DNA of 10,422 nt from Clostridiales bacterium. Lineage in GTDB: Bacteria; Bacillota; Clostridia; Oscillospirales; Oscillospiraceae. The notes under the pieces are model-generated. The model saw nothing but the letters and a program-made list of their open reading frames with translations. It was not told where the DNA came from and searched no databases. Positions 1 to 6,384 of this stretch are shown in pieces (position 1 is the stretch's first letter; each line of letters starts with the position of its first letter). The stretch is taken from positions 1 to 10,422 of the forward strand of contig JAJQFX010000128.1 of the NCBI GenBank assembly GCA_021200895.1. Direction: 5' to 3'. A program made the translations under genes and the position numbers.

Positions 1-1078
1 CGAAGGGGCTGAGGGTCTCGCCGGGCACGGTGTTGTGGTTGGCGGTGATGTGGACGGAGTCCAGCCGGGCCTCCAGTTCCTTGCCGGTGCAGTCCTCCTC
101 CCGCAGATCGATGAGCATCAGGTGGTTGTCCGTGCCGCCGGACACCAGCTTCACCCCACGGGCGATGAGTTGGGCGGCCAGAGCCTGGGCGTTATCCACG
201 ATGCCCTGGGCATAGACCTTAAACTCCGGCTTCAGCGCCTCACCGAAGCACACCGCCTTGGCGGCGATGACGTGCTCCAGGGGGCCGCCCTGGGTGCCGG
301 GGAACACGGCGGAGTTCAGCCGCTTGGCCAGCACTGCGTTGTTGGTCAGAATCAGGCCGCCACGGGGGCCGCGAAGGGTCTTGTGGGTGGTGGTGGTGAC
401 TACGTCGGCGTAGGGCATGGGGCTTTGATGCACGCCGCCAGCCACCAGACCGGCGATGTGGGCCATGTCCACCATCAGATACGCGCCGTAGCCGTGGGCG
501 ATTTCGGCCAGCTTCTCAAAGTCGATGGCACGGGGATAGGCGGAAGCCCCCGCCACGATGAGCTTGGGCCGCACCTGCTTCACAGCCTTCTCCAGGGCGG
601 CGTAGTCGATAAAGCCGTCCTCATTCACGCCGTAGGAGACGAAGTTGTAGTTCTTGCCGGACATATTCACCGGGGAGCCGTGGGTCAGATGCCCGCCCTG
701 GGACAGATCCATGCCCATGACAGTGTCTCCCAGCTCCAGCAGGGCGAAATATACCGCCAGGTTGGCCTGAGCGCCGGAGTGGGGCTGCACGTTGGCGAAC
801 TTCGCGCCGAACAGCTGGCAGGCCCGCTGAATGGCGATGTTCTCCACCTGGTCCACATAGGCGCAGCCGCCGTAATAGCGCTTGCCGGGGAGACCCTCCG
901 CGTACTTGTTGGTCAGGATGCTGCCCATAGCCGCCATCACGGCGGGGGAGACGATATTCTCGCTGGCAATCAGCTCAATATTCTCCCGCTGACGGTTCAG
1001 CTCACGGCCCATCGCCGCAGACACTTCCGGGTCTGCGGCGGCGAGGAAGCCGATGGAGTCCTGCATATTCTGATACAT
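1..1078 (-). CDS. glyA: Serine hydroxymethyltransferase, C-terminus cut by window edge
   Basis: This is a PLP enzyme of the cytoplasm that interconverts serine plus tetrahydrofolate with glycine plus 5,10-methylene-tetrahydrofolate, the main source of one-carbon units. Translation of the minus strand gives MYQNMQDSIGFLAAADPEV, then ELNRQRENIELIASENIVS, the family's N-terminal signature. KYAEGLPGKRYYGG and VDMAHIAGLVA follow. The PLP-lysine motif TTTTHKTLRGPRGG places the Schiff-base lysine at residue 233. The visible part ends at residue 359 in NTVPGETLSPF. The family is usually about 410-420 residues, so some 50-60 C-terminal residues lie outside the window. The frame is open from start to edge. 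The start at 1078 is chosen because AGGAGG (1086-1091) lies 7 nt upstream and a promoter sits just beyond. The identification is very secure. Confidence 0.96.
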   Translation of the reverse strand, partial: MYQNMQDSIGFLAAADPEVSAAMGRELNRQRENIELIASENIVSPAVMAAMGSILTNKYAEGLPGKRYYGGCAYVDQVENIAIQRACQLFGAKFANVQPHSGAQANLAVYFALLELGDTVMGMDLSQGGHLTHGSPVNMSGKNYNFVSYGVNEDGFIDYAALEKAVKQVRPKLIVAGASAYPRAIDFEKLAEIAHGYGAYLMVDMAHIAGLVAGGVHQSPMPYADVVTTTTHKTLRGPRGGLILTNNAVLAKRLNSAVFPGTQGGPLEHVIAAKAVCFGEALKPEFKVYAQGIVDNAQALAAQLIARGVKLVSGGTDNHLMLIDLREEDCTGKELEARLDSVHITANHNTVPGETLSPF

Positions 1079-1129
1079 ATTACTACCTCCTGTGGGGTTT
1101 TGGGGGCAAAAAACGCCCTTGCGTTCCTT

Positions 1130-1158
1130 ATTATACTGTGAATCGGCCCATAAATCAA
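1130..1158 (-). promoter_or_regulatory. Sigma-A type promoter of glyA
   Basis: On the minus strand a perfect -10 TATAAT (1135-1130) is preceded by a 17-bp spacer and a -35 TTGATT (1158-1153, four of six consensus bases). Transcription would start near 1123 and give a leader of about 45 nt ending in the AGGAGG ribosome-binding site of glyA. The leader is too short for a glycine or tetrahydrofolate riboswitch, and none is seen. Confidence 0.7.
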
Positions 1159-1230
1159 TTTGTTTCTGGGGAAATTTACCGAATTTTGGGAAATGTGCGC
1201 TGCGCCGCCGTCTGCGTTCAAATTTTATAG

Positions 1231-1264
1231 TTCTGTAACAATTTTCTATGAACTTCTGTAACAA
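1231..1264. repeat. Two 11-bp direct repeats, 23-bp period (possible operator)
   Basis: TTCTGTAACAA occurs at 1231-1241 and again at 1254-1264, exactly 23 bp apart with a 12-bp spacer in an AT-rich patch. The flanking TTTTATAG and TTTTCTATG are also similar, so the repeat may be an imperfect tandem duplication. On the minus strand the two copies flank a possible -35 (TTCATA, 1252-1247), with a 17-bp spacer to a -10 TATAAA (1229-1224) pointing at glyA. Direct repeats about two helical turns apart are used by several response regulators, for example LytTR types. No regulator is identified here, so the operator role is inference. Confidence 0.4.
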
Positions 1265-1311
1265 CCGGGGTGTATCTTATAGACATGAGCTGAGCAACTT
1301 CTTCTTTTCAT
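1246..1311 (-). CDS. Possible 21-residue leader or small ORF, doubtful
   Basis: An ATG at 1311 opens a 21-codon frame beginning MKRRSCSAHVYK and ending at TAG 1246-1248. The reason to mention it is a good ribosome-binding site, AGGGAGG (1317-1323), 5 nt upstream. The peptide is basic with two cysteines and no hydrophobic segment. It overlaps the 11-bp direct repeats. A strong plus-strand terminator hairpin lies immediately upstream, so little room is left for a minus-strand promoter. It may be chance. Confidence 0.15.
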   Translation of the reverse strand: MKRRSCSAHVYKIHPGCYRSS

Positions 1312-1338
1312 TCTATCCTCCCTAATTTCCCTAAAGGG

Positions 1339-1377
1339 ACAGGCGGCAACCGAACGGTTGCCGCCTGTTTCTGTTTT
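1339..1377 (+). terminator. Strong rho-independent terminator with no gene upstream
   Basis: The arms ACAGGCGGCAACC (1339-1351) and GGTTGCCGCCTGT (1356-1368) pair perfectly over 13 bp around a GAAC loop, followed on the plus strand by the T-rich run TTCTGTTTT (1369-1377). On the minus strand the hairpin is not followed by T, so it reads as plus-strand. No plus-strand protein gene precedes it: the nearest gene, glyA, runs the other way. It may end a short transcript starting near TATCTT or TATAGA at 1273-1283, where -10-like sequences are seen but no good -35. Confidence 0.65.
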
Positions 1378-1420
1378 GCTGGTGTCCACTCTCAGACGCG
1401 CCGCGCCGCCTGACTGTTCA

Positions 1421-1614
1421 GGAAAGGTCATTAGCTTAGAGTGATTGCGCTCCTTAGGCAAAGATTGATGAAGCAACCACGCTTTTGCCCGACCGGCGGG
1501 CAAAACACAGTTCCTTTACCATTCCTTGCCTAAGGAAAGTAGCTTTCCCCATCCAGACAAACCACGACCCCCGCAGAGGCAGGCAAATCGCCTGCCCCTG
1601 CGGGGGCTTTTTTT
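1421..1614 (+). ncRNA. Candidate structured small RNA ending in a terminator
   Basis: No protein gene covers this stretch, yet it folds well. TCCTTAGGCAA (1451-1461) is the exact complement of TTGCCTAAGGA (1526-1536). Between them, TTTTGCCCG and CGGGCAAAA form a 9-bp hairpin. Outside them, GGAAAG (1421-1426) can pair with CTTTCC (1544-1549), leaving a large asymmetric internal loop. Alternatively GGAAAG (1535-1540) pairs locally with the same CTTTCC. The rod-like fold with an open bulge and switchable 3' hairpin, followed by a strong terminator, recalls 6S RNA, but I cannot match it to a known family by sequence. No convincing promoter is seen. It could instead be a structured untranslated region. 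Confidence 0.3.
1568..1614 (+). terminator. Strong rho-independent terminator, plus strand
   Basis: CCCCCGCA (1568-1575) pairs with TGCGGGGG (1599-1606), and inside it GGCAGGC (1578-1584) pairs with GCCTGCC (1590-1596) around an AAATC loop. A C and seven T follow (1607-1614). It fits a plus-strand transcript. On the minus strand the same stem lies after the exporter operon but lacks a clean T-run (TCGTGGTTTG), so it would be a weaker terminator there. Confidence 0.75.
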
Positions 1615-1640
1615 CGGCGGGCTGCAATGCAGCCCCGCCG
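1615..1640. other. GC-rich hairpin after the exporter operon
   Basis: CGGCGG plus GCTGC (1615-1625) pairs with GCAGC plus CCCGCCG (1629-1640), with one bulged C and an AAT loop. It lies 19 bp past the stop of the second ABC gene on the minus strand. It has no T-run there, so it may protect the 3' end or act with the neighbouring hairpin at 1568-1606 rather than end transcription alone. Confidence 0.35.
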
Positions 1641-1658
1641 GTCTGGGGTGTGCGGTTG

Positions 1659-3671
1659 TCAGCTCAGCTGGAACTGACCGGTGTACAGCTGGTAATACCG
1701 GCCCTTCATGGCCATCAGTTCGTCATGGGAGCCGATTTCAATGATGCGGCCCAACTCCAGCACAGCGATACAGTCGCTGTTGCGGACGGTGGACAGCCGG
1801 TGGGCGATGACGAAGGTGCTGCGCCCCTTCATCAGCGCATCCATACCCTTGGAAATCAGCGCCTCGGTACGGGTGTCGATGGAGGAGGTGGCCTCGTCCA
1901 GCACCATCACAGGCGGGTCTGCCACGGCGGCCCGGGCGATGGCCAGCAGCTGCCGCTGGCCCTGGGACAGGTTGGCGCCATCAGCAGTGACCATGGTGTT
2001 GTAGCCCTCCGGCAGGCGGCGGATGAAGGAGTGGGCGTTGGCCGTCTTGGCGGCGGCGATGCACTGCTCATCCGTGGCGTCCAGTTTGCCGTAACGGATG
2101 TTCTCCATAACGGTGCCGGTGAACAGATGGGTGTCCTGGAGGACGATACCCAGGGAGCGGCGGAGGCTGTCCTTGGCGATGCCCTGGATGTCAATGCCGT
2201 CATAGGTGATGGTGCCGTCCTGAATCTCGTAGAACCGGTTAATTAGGTTGGTGATGGTGGTCTTGCCCGCGCCGGTGGAGCCCACGAAGGCGATTTGCTG
2301 GCCGGGCTTGGCGTAGACACTCAGGTCGTACAGCACCTGCTTCTCTGGCACATAGCTGAAGTCCACATTGGTCAGGCGCACGTCGCCTTTCAGCCCTACC
2401 AGCTCGCAGGCGTCCTCGCCCTCGCCGATAACGGTGCCGGTGACCGGCTTGAGCTTGAAGCTGTCGCCGCCGTTCCGGGGCTCCCAGCTCCAGTGGCCGT
2501 CATCGTGGTGCACCAGCTTGCCCCGCTCAGTCTGGGGCAGCTTCCACGCCCAGTTGGTGACCCGGCCCTCGCCGTTGTGAAGGCTCAGGCTGCCGTCCTC
2601 GTGCTTTTCCACGTTGACCAGAGTGACCTTGCCGTCGTCGATTTCCGGCTCCTCGTCCATGACGGCGAAGATGCGCTCCGCGCCGGCCAGGGCGGACAGG
2701 ATGTTGTTCATCTGCATGGTGATTTGGTTCAGAGGCTGAGACAGCTGCTTGGAGTAGGTCAGATAGGTGACCAGGCCGCCGATGTCAAAGCCGCCGATGA
2801 TGCTCAGGGCGCCGCCCACAGCCGCGGTGATGGCGTAAGCGATGTTGGAGATGTTGCCGGAGATGGGGCCCATGGCGTTAGAGTAGAAAGTGGCTTTGGA
2901 GGCCGCCTGGCGGTAGTTCTCGTTCAGTTCGCGGAAGTCGCTGACCGCCTGCTCCTCATGGGTGAAGGCTTTGACCACCTTCATGCCGGTGATCACTTCC
3001 TGAATGTTGCCATTCAGCGCGCCCAGGGCGGCCTGCTGCTCCCGGTAGTAAGCGCGGCTCCTGCCGCCCACGATTCTGATGACCAGCATCACCGCCACCA
3101 GCATGATGACAGAGATAATGAACAGGACAGGGCTCAGGTAAATCATCATCACCACCGTGGAGACGAAGGTGATGCCGGCGGACAGCATCGAGACGATGGA
3201 CTGCTCCAGCGCCATCTGCACGTTGTCCGCGTCGTTGGTGAAGCGGCTCATCAGCTCGCCGTGGGTGTGCTGGTCAAAGAACCGCAGGGGCAGGGTCTGC
3301 ATATGGTCGAACAGTTCTTTTCGCAGGGTGTTGCAGCTCTTCTGGGCCAGCTGGGCCATCAGGTTGGACTGACCGTAGGAGCAGGCCGCCGCCACGACGT
3401 ACACCACCAGCAGCTGCAGCACGCTGGTCAGCAGGCCGGGCAGCTCGGAGACGCCGTTGGCCACTGCGTCAGTCAGGTTGTTGATGATGGGGCGCATCAT
3501 ATAGGTGGCCGCCACGCTGCACAGGGCGGACAGCACTACCATCAGCAGCGCCGCCACCAGCATCACAGGCCGCTTCATCAGGTAACTCAGCAGCCGGGTG
3601 ATGGTGGCCATCATGTTCTTGGGGCGCTGGGGATTGGGATTGTTCCTTCTTCCGGGTCCGTTATTAGCCAT
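1659..3671 (-). CDS. ABC exporter half-transporter, catalytic partner, with linker insert
   Basis: This 670-residue membrane ATPase has a transmembrane domain in about residues 22-330 and an ATPase domain from about 427 on. Seen motifs: Walker A GSTGAGKTT (464-472, Lys470), Q-loop Gln512, signature LSQGQ (568-572), Walker B VMVLDE (588-593, catalytic Glu593) and switch His624 in VIAHRLSTVR. The signature is degenerate (normally LSGGQ), while Walker B and His are intact. That is the expected pattern for the catalytic subunit of a heterodimeric exporter such as TM288. The family is usually near 580-600 residues. The excess is a short basic N-terminus and an insert at about 349-426 rich in Trp, His and Gly. 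Its ATG overlaps the previous gene by 8 bp, with AAGGAG (3681-3686) 9 nt upstream, so the two are probably translationally coupled. Substrate is unknown; drugs, lipids or peptides are possible. Confidence 0.9.
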   Translation of the reverse strand: MANNGPGRRNNPNPQRPKNMMATITRLLSYLMKRPVMLVAALLMVVLSALCSVAATYMMRPIINNLTDAVANGVSELPGLLTSVLQLLVVYVVAAACSYGQSNLMAQLAQKSCNTLRKELFDHMQTLPLRFFDQHTHGELMSRFTNDADNVQMALEQSIVSMLSAGITFVSTVVMMIYLSPVLFIISVIMLVAVMLVIRIVGGRSRAYYREQQAALGALNGNIQEVITGMKVVKAFTHEEQAVSDFRELNENYRQAASKATFYSNAMGPISGNISNIAYAITAAVGGALSIIGGFDIGGLVTYLTYSKQLSQPLNQITMQMNNILSALAGAERIFAVMDEEPEIDDGKVTLVNVEKHEDGSLSLHNGEGRVTNWAWKLPQTERGKLVHHDDGHWSWEPRNGGDSFKLKPVTGTVIGEGEDACELVGLKGDVRLTNVDFSYVPEKQVLYDLSVYAKPGQQIAFVGSTGAGKTTITNLINRFYEIQDGTITYDGIDIQGIAKDSLRRSLGIVLQDTHLFTGTVMENIRYGKLDATDEQCIAAAKTANAHSFIRRLPEGYNTMVTADGANLSQGQRQLLAIARAAVADPPVMVLDEATSSIDTRTEALISKGMDALMKGRSTFVIAHRLSTVRNSDCIAVLELGRIIEIGSHDELMAMKGRYYQLYTGQFQLS

Positions 3672-5412
3672 GATCGACCCCTCCTTCCAGCTGGGAATAA
3701 TAGATCTCCTGATAGATCTTGTTGCAGCGCATCAGTTCCTCATGGGTGCCGACGCCTGCGATGGTGCCCTCGTCCAGCACGATGATCTTATCCGCGTTCC
3801 GGACAGAGGAGATACGCTGGGCGATCATAATGACGGTGGTGTCCTTCAGGTTGTGATAGAAGCTCTCCCGGATGAGGGCCTCGGTGGCGGAGTCCACGGC
3901 GGAGGTGGAGTCGTCCAGAATCAGCACAGAGGGCTTGCGGAGCATAGCCCGGGCGATGCACAGCCGCTGCTTCTGTCCGCCGGAGACGTTGACGCCGCCC
4001 TGGCTCAGATGGGTGTCAAAGCCGTAGGGGAAGGACATGATGAAGTCGTAGGCCTGGGCGTCCTTGGCCGCCTGAATCATTTCCTCCTCGGTGGCGTCGG
4101 GGTCGCCCCACATCAGGTTCTCCCGGATGGTGCCGGAGAACAGCACGTTGTTTTGCAGCACCATGCCGATGCGGCCCCGGAGGCCCTCCAGGGGGTAGTC
4201 CTTCACGTTCACGTCGTCCAGCAGCACCTCGCCTTCGGTGGCGTCGTAGAACCGGGGAATCAGGTTCACCAGGGAACTCTTGCCCACGCCGGTGCCGCCG
4301 ACGATGGCCACGATTTGGCCCGGCTCGGCCACAAAGTCCAGATTGGTCAGCACATCGTCGCCGCTGCCGGTTTTCGTGTACTTAAAGGAGACGTTGCGGA
4401 ACTCCACCTTGCCGCCGGAGCGGGGCAGCTGCTCCTGAGTCAGGGAGCCGTCCTCGATGTCCGGCTCGTTGTCAATGACTTCAAAGATACGGTCACAGCA
4501 GGCCTGGGCGCGGCTGTACTGGAGCAGCGCCATGGCCACCATCATCACGCCCATCAGCACCATCATGATATAGTTCAGCAGGCTGGACAGCTGGCCGATG
4601 GGCAGCTCGCCCCCCAGCACCAGCAATCCGCCGTTGTACAGAATTAGCACCGTGGCGGTGGAGACGCAGAGCATCATAATGGGGTTCAGGGAGATGACCC
4701 GCAGCACGGCCCGCAGGCCGGCGTTGGTGTAGTCATCGTTGGCGGTACGGAATTTTTCCTTCTCAAAGTCGGCCCGGACGTAGCTCTTCACCACCCGGAT
4801 GCCCACCAGGTTCTCCTGCACCTTCTCGTTCAGGGCGTCGATTTTGGTCTGCATGGCCCGGAACAGGGAATGGCACTTGGTCATGATGAGGCCCACCGCC
4901 ACAGCCAGAATGGGCAGGATGATGAGCAGGATGATGGCCAGCCGCCACTCGATGGTGAAGGACACGATGAGGGCCACAATCATCATCATCAGAGACCGCA
5001 CCAGCATCCGCAGCGCCATGGCCACGGTGTTCTGGATATTGGTGATGTCGTTGGTCATACGGGTGACCAGCGAGGAGGAGGAGAAATGGTCAATATCCGC
5101 AAAGGAGAACTTGCTGACCTGGTCAAACTCCGCGCTGCGGAGGTTGGCCCCCAGGCCGATGGAAGCCTCCGCGGCGAACTTCGCGCTGAGGGTGCCGCAG
5201 GTCATGGAGATGCAGGCCACCAGCAGCATCAGCGCCCCCATGCGGAGGATGACCCCCATGTCGCTGTCAGCGATGCCCACGTCAATGATCTGCGCCATCA
5301 GCAGGGGCAGAATCAGCTCACAGATAGTTTCCACTGTGATGAGGGTGGGCGCCAGCAGCGCCTGTTTGCCGTATCCCTTGAAGTAAGGGATCAGCCGCCT
5401 AATCATATTCAT
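3664..5412 (-). CDS. ABC exporter half-transporter, degenerate-site partner
   Basis: This 582-residue type I exporter half has membrane helices in about residues 15-300 and an ATPase domain from about 335. Seen motifs: Walker A GGTGVGKSS (372-380, Lys378), Q-loop Gln420, signature VSGGQ (476-480) and Walker B VLILDD. The catalytic glutamate is replaced by Asp501, and the switch histidine by Gln532 in AQRISSVRNA. These losses make its own ATP site weak, as in TM287, LmrC or BmrC-like proteins. Its intact signature would complete the active site of the partner encoded next. The start is ATG 5412, with AGGAAGG (5421-5427) 8 nt upstream; a second ATG at 5406 is less well spaced. It lies 90 bp after the MarR gene and overlaps the partner by 8 bp. 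Function as a heterodimeric efflux pump is inferred; the substrate is unknown. Confidence 0.9.
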   Translation of the reverse strand: MNMIRRLIPYFKGYGKQALLAPTLITVETICELILPLLMAQIIDVGIADSDMGVILRMGALMLLVACISMTCGTLSAKFAAEASIGLGANLRSAEFDQVSKFSFADIDHFSSSSLVTRMTNDITNIQNTVAMALRMLVRSLMMMIVALIVSFTIEWRLAIILLIILPILAVAVGLIMTKCHSLFRAMQTKIDALNEKVQENLVGIRVVKSYVRADFEKEKFRTANDDYTNAGLRAVLRVISLNPIMMLCVSTATVLILYNGGLLVLGGELPIGQLSSLLNYIMMVLMGVMMVAMALLQYSRAQACCDRIFEVIDNEPDIEDGSLTQEQLPRSGGKVEFRNVSFKYTKTGSGDDVLTNLDFVAEPGQIVAIVGGTGVGKSSLVNLIPRFYDATEGEVLLDDVNVKDYPLEGLRGRIGMVLQNNVLFSGTIRENLMWGDPDATEEEMIQAAKDAQAYDFIMSFPYGFDTHLSQGGVNVSGGQKQRLCIARAMLRKPSVLILDDSTSAVDSATEALIRESFYHNLKDTTVIMIAQRISSVRNADKIIVLDEGTIAGVGTHEELMRCNKIYQEIYYSQLEGGVDHG

Positions 5413-5502
5413 TAGACTATCCTTCCTTTCCTGGCCCGGACGCTCCCCTTGGCGGCGGGCCGTAGTTTGTCAGAATGTGATGTTGTCAGGGATAAACCCG
5501 CG

Positions 5503-6006
5503 TTACTCCTCAGGGGTCGGAGGCGCGGGGTCGGAAGGTTCCCGGGCAGGGCGCACATCCCTGGCGCAGGAGCAGGACGATTCGGACTCATGCTCCTGAA
5601 TCAGGGCAGAAATCTTTTTCATCAGGCGCAGATATTCTCTGGCGTCCTCCTCGCCCAGGGCGGTCAGCAGGCATTTCAGGTCGTCGATAGCCTCCTGGTA
5701 GCGCTCCGCCGCATAACTCTTGCCCGCCTCGGTGACGCGGACGATGACCTTGCGGCGGTCTGTCCCATCCCTGGTGCGCTCCACATAGGCTTTGCGCTCC
5801 AGGCTGTTCAGGATGTTGGTCACCCGTGCAGTGGACAGGTGGAAGCAGTTGCTCAGGGCGGTGGGGGTGGTGGGGGCGTCCGTGTGGATAAGGTGCAGCA
5901 GCATGGCCATCTCCCCCCGGGAGATTTCGGTCATTTTCCGCCGGGGGCCTCGCTGAAACGATGACGCGTAGCGGAACAGCTCTCTTGCCATTTCCTCAAG
6001 TTCCAT
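5503..6006 (-). CDS. MarR-family transcriptional regulator
   Basis: A 167-residue winged-helix regulator, probably a dimer that binds DNA and responds to a small ligand or stress. The recognition region is TPTALSNCFHLSTARVTNI (about 47-65), followed by the wing with DGTDRRKVIVRVTEAGK (80-96), the family's DRR motif. N- and C-terminal helices would form the dimer interface. The tail (about 141-167) is unusual: a CSC pair (Cys145, Cys147), then a Pro- and Glu-rich end. ATG 6006 is chosen over upstream in-frame starts because AGGAGG sits just before it (6015-6020) and a promoter at 6053-6081 would lie inside a longer form. It is the first gene of the exporter operon and probably represses it, as is common for MarR genes next to paired ABC exporters. 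The inducing ligand is unknown. Confidence 0.9.
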   Translation of the reverse strand: MELEEMARELFRYASSFQRGPRRKMTEISRGEMAMLLHLIHTDAPTTPTALSNCFHLSTARVTNILNSLERKAYVERTRDGTDRRKVIVRVTEAGKSYAAERYQEAIDDLKCLLTALGEEDAREYLRLMKKISALIQEHESESSCSCARDVRPAREPSDPAPPTPEE

Positions 6007-6034
6007 AGTATCACCTCCTAACACCCTTTGTTTT

Positions 6035-6047
6035 CTACCACTGATAG
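6035..6047. promoter_or_regulatory. Possible MarR operator, imperfect palindrome at the start site
   Basis: CTACCACTGATAG is a 13-bp imperfect palindrome (five of six pairs match) lying at the expected transcription start, just downstream of the -10. An overlapping ATAG-CTA-CTAT motif (6044-6054) reaches into the -10. MarR proteins usually bind palindromes over the promoter or start site, so autoregulation is plausible. The role is inference. Confidence 0.35.
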
Positions 6048-6052
6048 CTACT

Positions 6053-6081
6053 ATTATGCACGGGGTTTCTATGATTGTCAA
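6053..6081 (-). promoter_or_regulatory. Promoter of the MarR-exporter operon
   Basis: On the minus strand a perfect -35 TTGACA (6081-6076), a 17-bp spacer and a -10 CATAAT (6058-6053, five of six) point at the MarR gene. The start would be near 6046, giving a leader of about 40 nt. No terminator or clear promoter is seen in the 90-bp gap between the MarR gene and the first ABC gene, so one transcript for all three is likely. Confidence 0.75.
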
Positions 6082-6143
6082 TAGGCTGTTTGTGAATTTT
6101 CTGTGACAGGGGGGAGGTTTTCCGCAGAACGTGAAACCGGGCC

Positions 6144-6172
6144 TTTTCATTTTGACTTTTTTCTGGTACAAT
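6144..6172 (+). promoter_or_regulatory. Possible plus-strand promoter facing the islet
   Basis: An extended -10, TG-G-TACAAT (6164-6172), lies 17 bp after a weak -35 TTTTCA (6144-6149). It is divergent from the MarR promoter. An AGGAGGAG stretch (6173-6180) follows directly, but no start codon is placed to use it: the heptamer array begins at 6184. It could drive the islet genes, or be an old promoter cut off from its gene by the repeats. Confidence 0.35.
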
Positions 6173-6183
6173 AGGAGGAGATT

Positions 6184-6250
6184 TTAGTGGTTAGTGGCTA
6201 GTGGCTGGCAGCCGGTACGCCCCCTTCGGGGGCGGGAGCTGTTAGCTATT
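6184..6250. repeat. Heptamer tandem repeat array, copy A
   Basis: Three 7-bp units, TTAGTGG, TTAGTGG and CTAGTGG (6184-6204), are followed by a GCCCCC-TTC-GGGGGC hairpin (6219-6233), then AGCTGTT and AGCTATT (6237-6250). The same units occur at 8230-8278 in reverse orientation and at 10346-10366 in the same orientation, so this is a dispersed family. It resembles the short tandemly repeated heptamers described in cyanobacteria, though the sequence differs. Confidence 0.7.
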
Positions 6251-6256
6251 AGGAAC

Positions 6257-6384
6257 TCCTATCGTCAGGCGGCAGCTCCGCTGCGCGCCCTGCCCCTTTC
6301 AGGGGAGCCGAAGATGGTGGTTTGGAAATGACTGCAATCATGCGTTCTGCTGATGAAGCCAGGCTTATAGAATCCTATCGTCAG
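6257..6384 (+). repeat. 12-bp direct repeat pair
   Basis: TCCTATCGTCAG occurs at 6257-6268, just past heptamer copy A, and again at 6373-6384 inside the small ORF, 116 bp apart and identical. The second copy codes SYRQ. The first may be a duplicated gene fragment left by an insertion or rearrangement. Confidence 0.5.
6268..6305. repeat. Paired GC-rich hairpins next to copy A
   Basis: GCAGC-TCC-GCTGC (6272-6284, extendable to 6268-6289 with a bulge) is followed by CCCCT-TTC-AGGGG (6293-6305). A matching CCCT-TTC-AGGG hairpin follows copy C at 10400-10410, so the hairpin belongs to the repeat family. There is no T-run, so it is not a standard terminator. Confidence 0.5.

Noticed and set aside
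35..1141. Long plus-strand open frame opposite glyA
   Set aside because: It is the antisense shadow of a clear SHMT gene; its translation is low-complexity Gly/His/Val-rich with no domain.
1079..1230. Glycine or tetrahydrofolate riboswitch upstream of glyA
   Set aside because: The predicted leader is only about 45 nt and no conserved riboswitch motif is seen.
1246..1503. 85-codon minus-strand open frame in the glyA-exporter gap
   Set aside because: It runs through a perfect terminator hairpin and a paired RNA segment, and has no recognisable domain. Only its last 21 codons have a plausible ribosome-binding site, noted separately with low confidence.
2295..4647. Long plus-strand open frames opposite the two ABC genes
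   Set aside because: His/Gln/Gly-rich translations without domains, fully antisense to well-supported exporter genes; a side effect of GC-rich codon bias.
6007..6171. Longer N-terminus for the MarR regulator
   Set aside because: The added codons span the near-consensus promoter and the ribosome-binding site of ATG 6006, and do not resemble MarR sequence.
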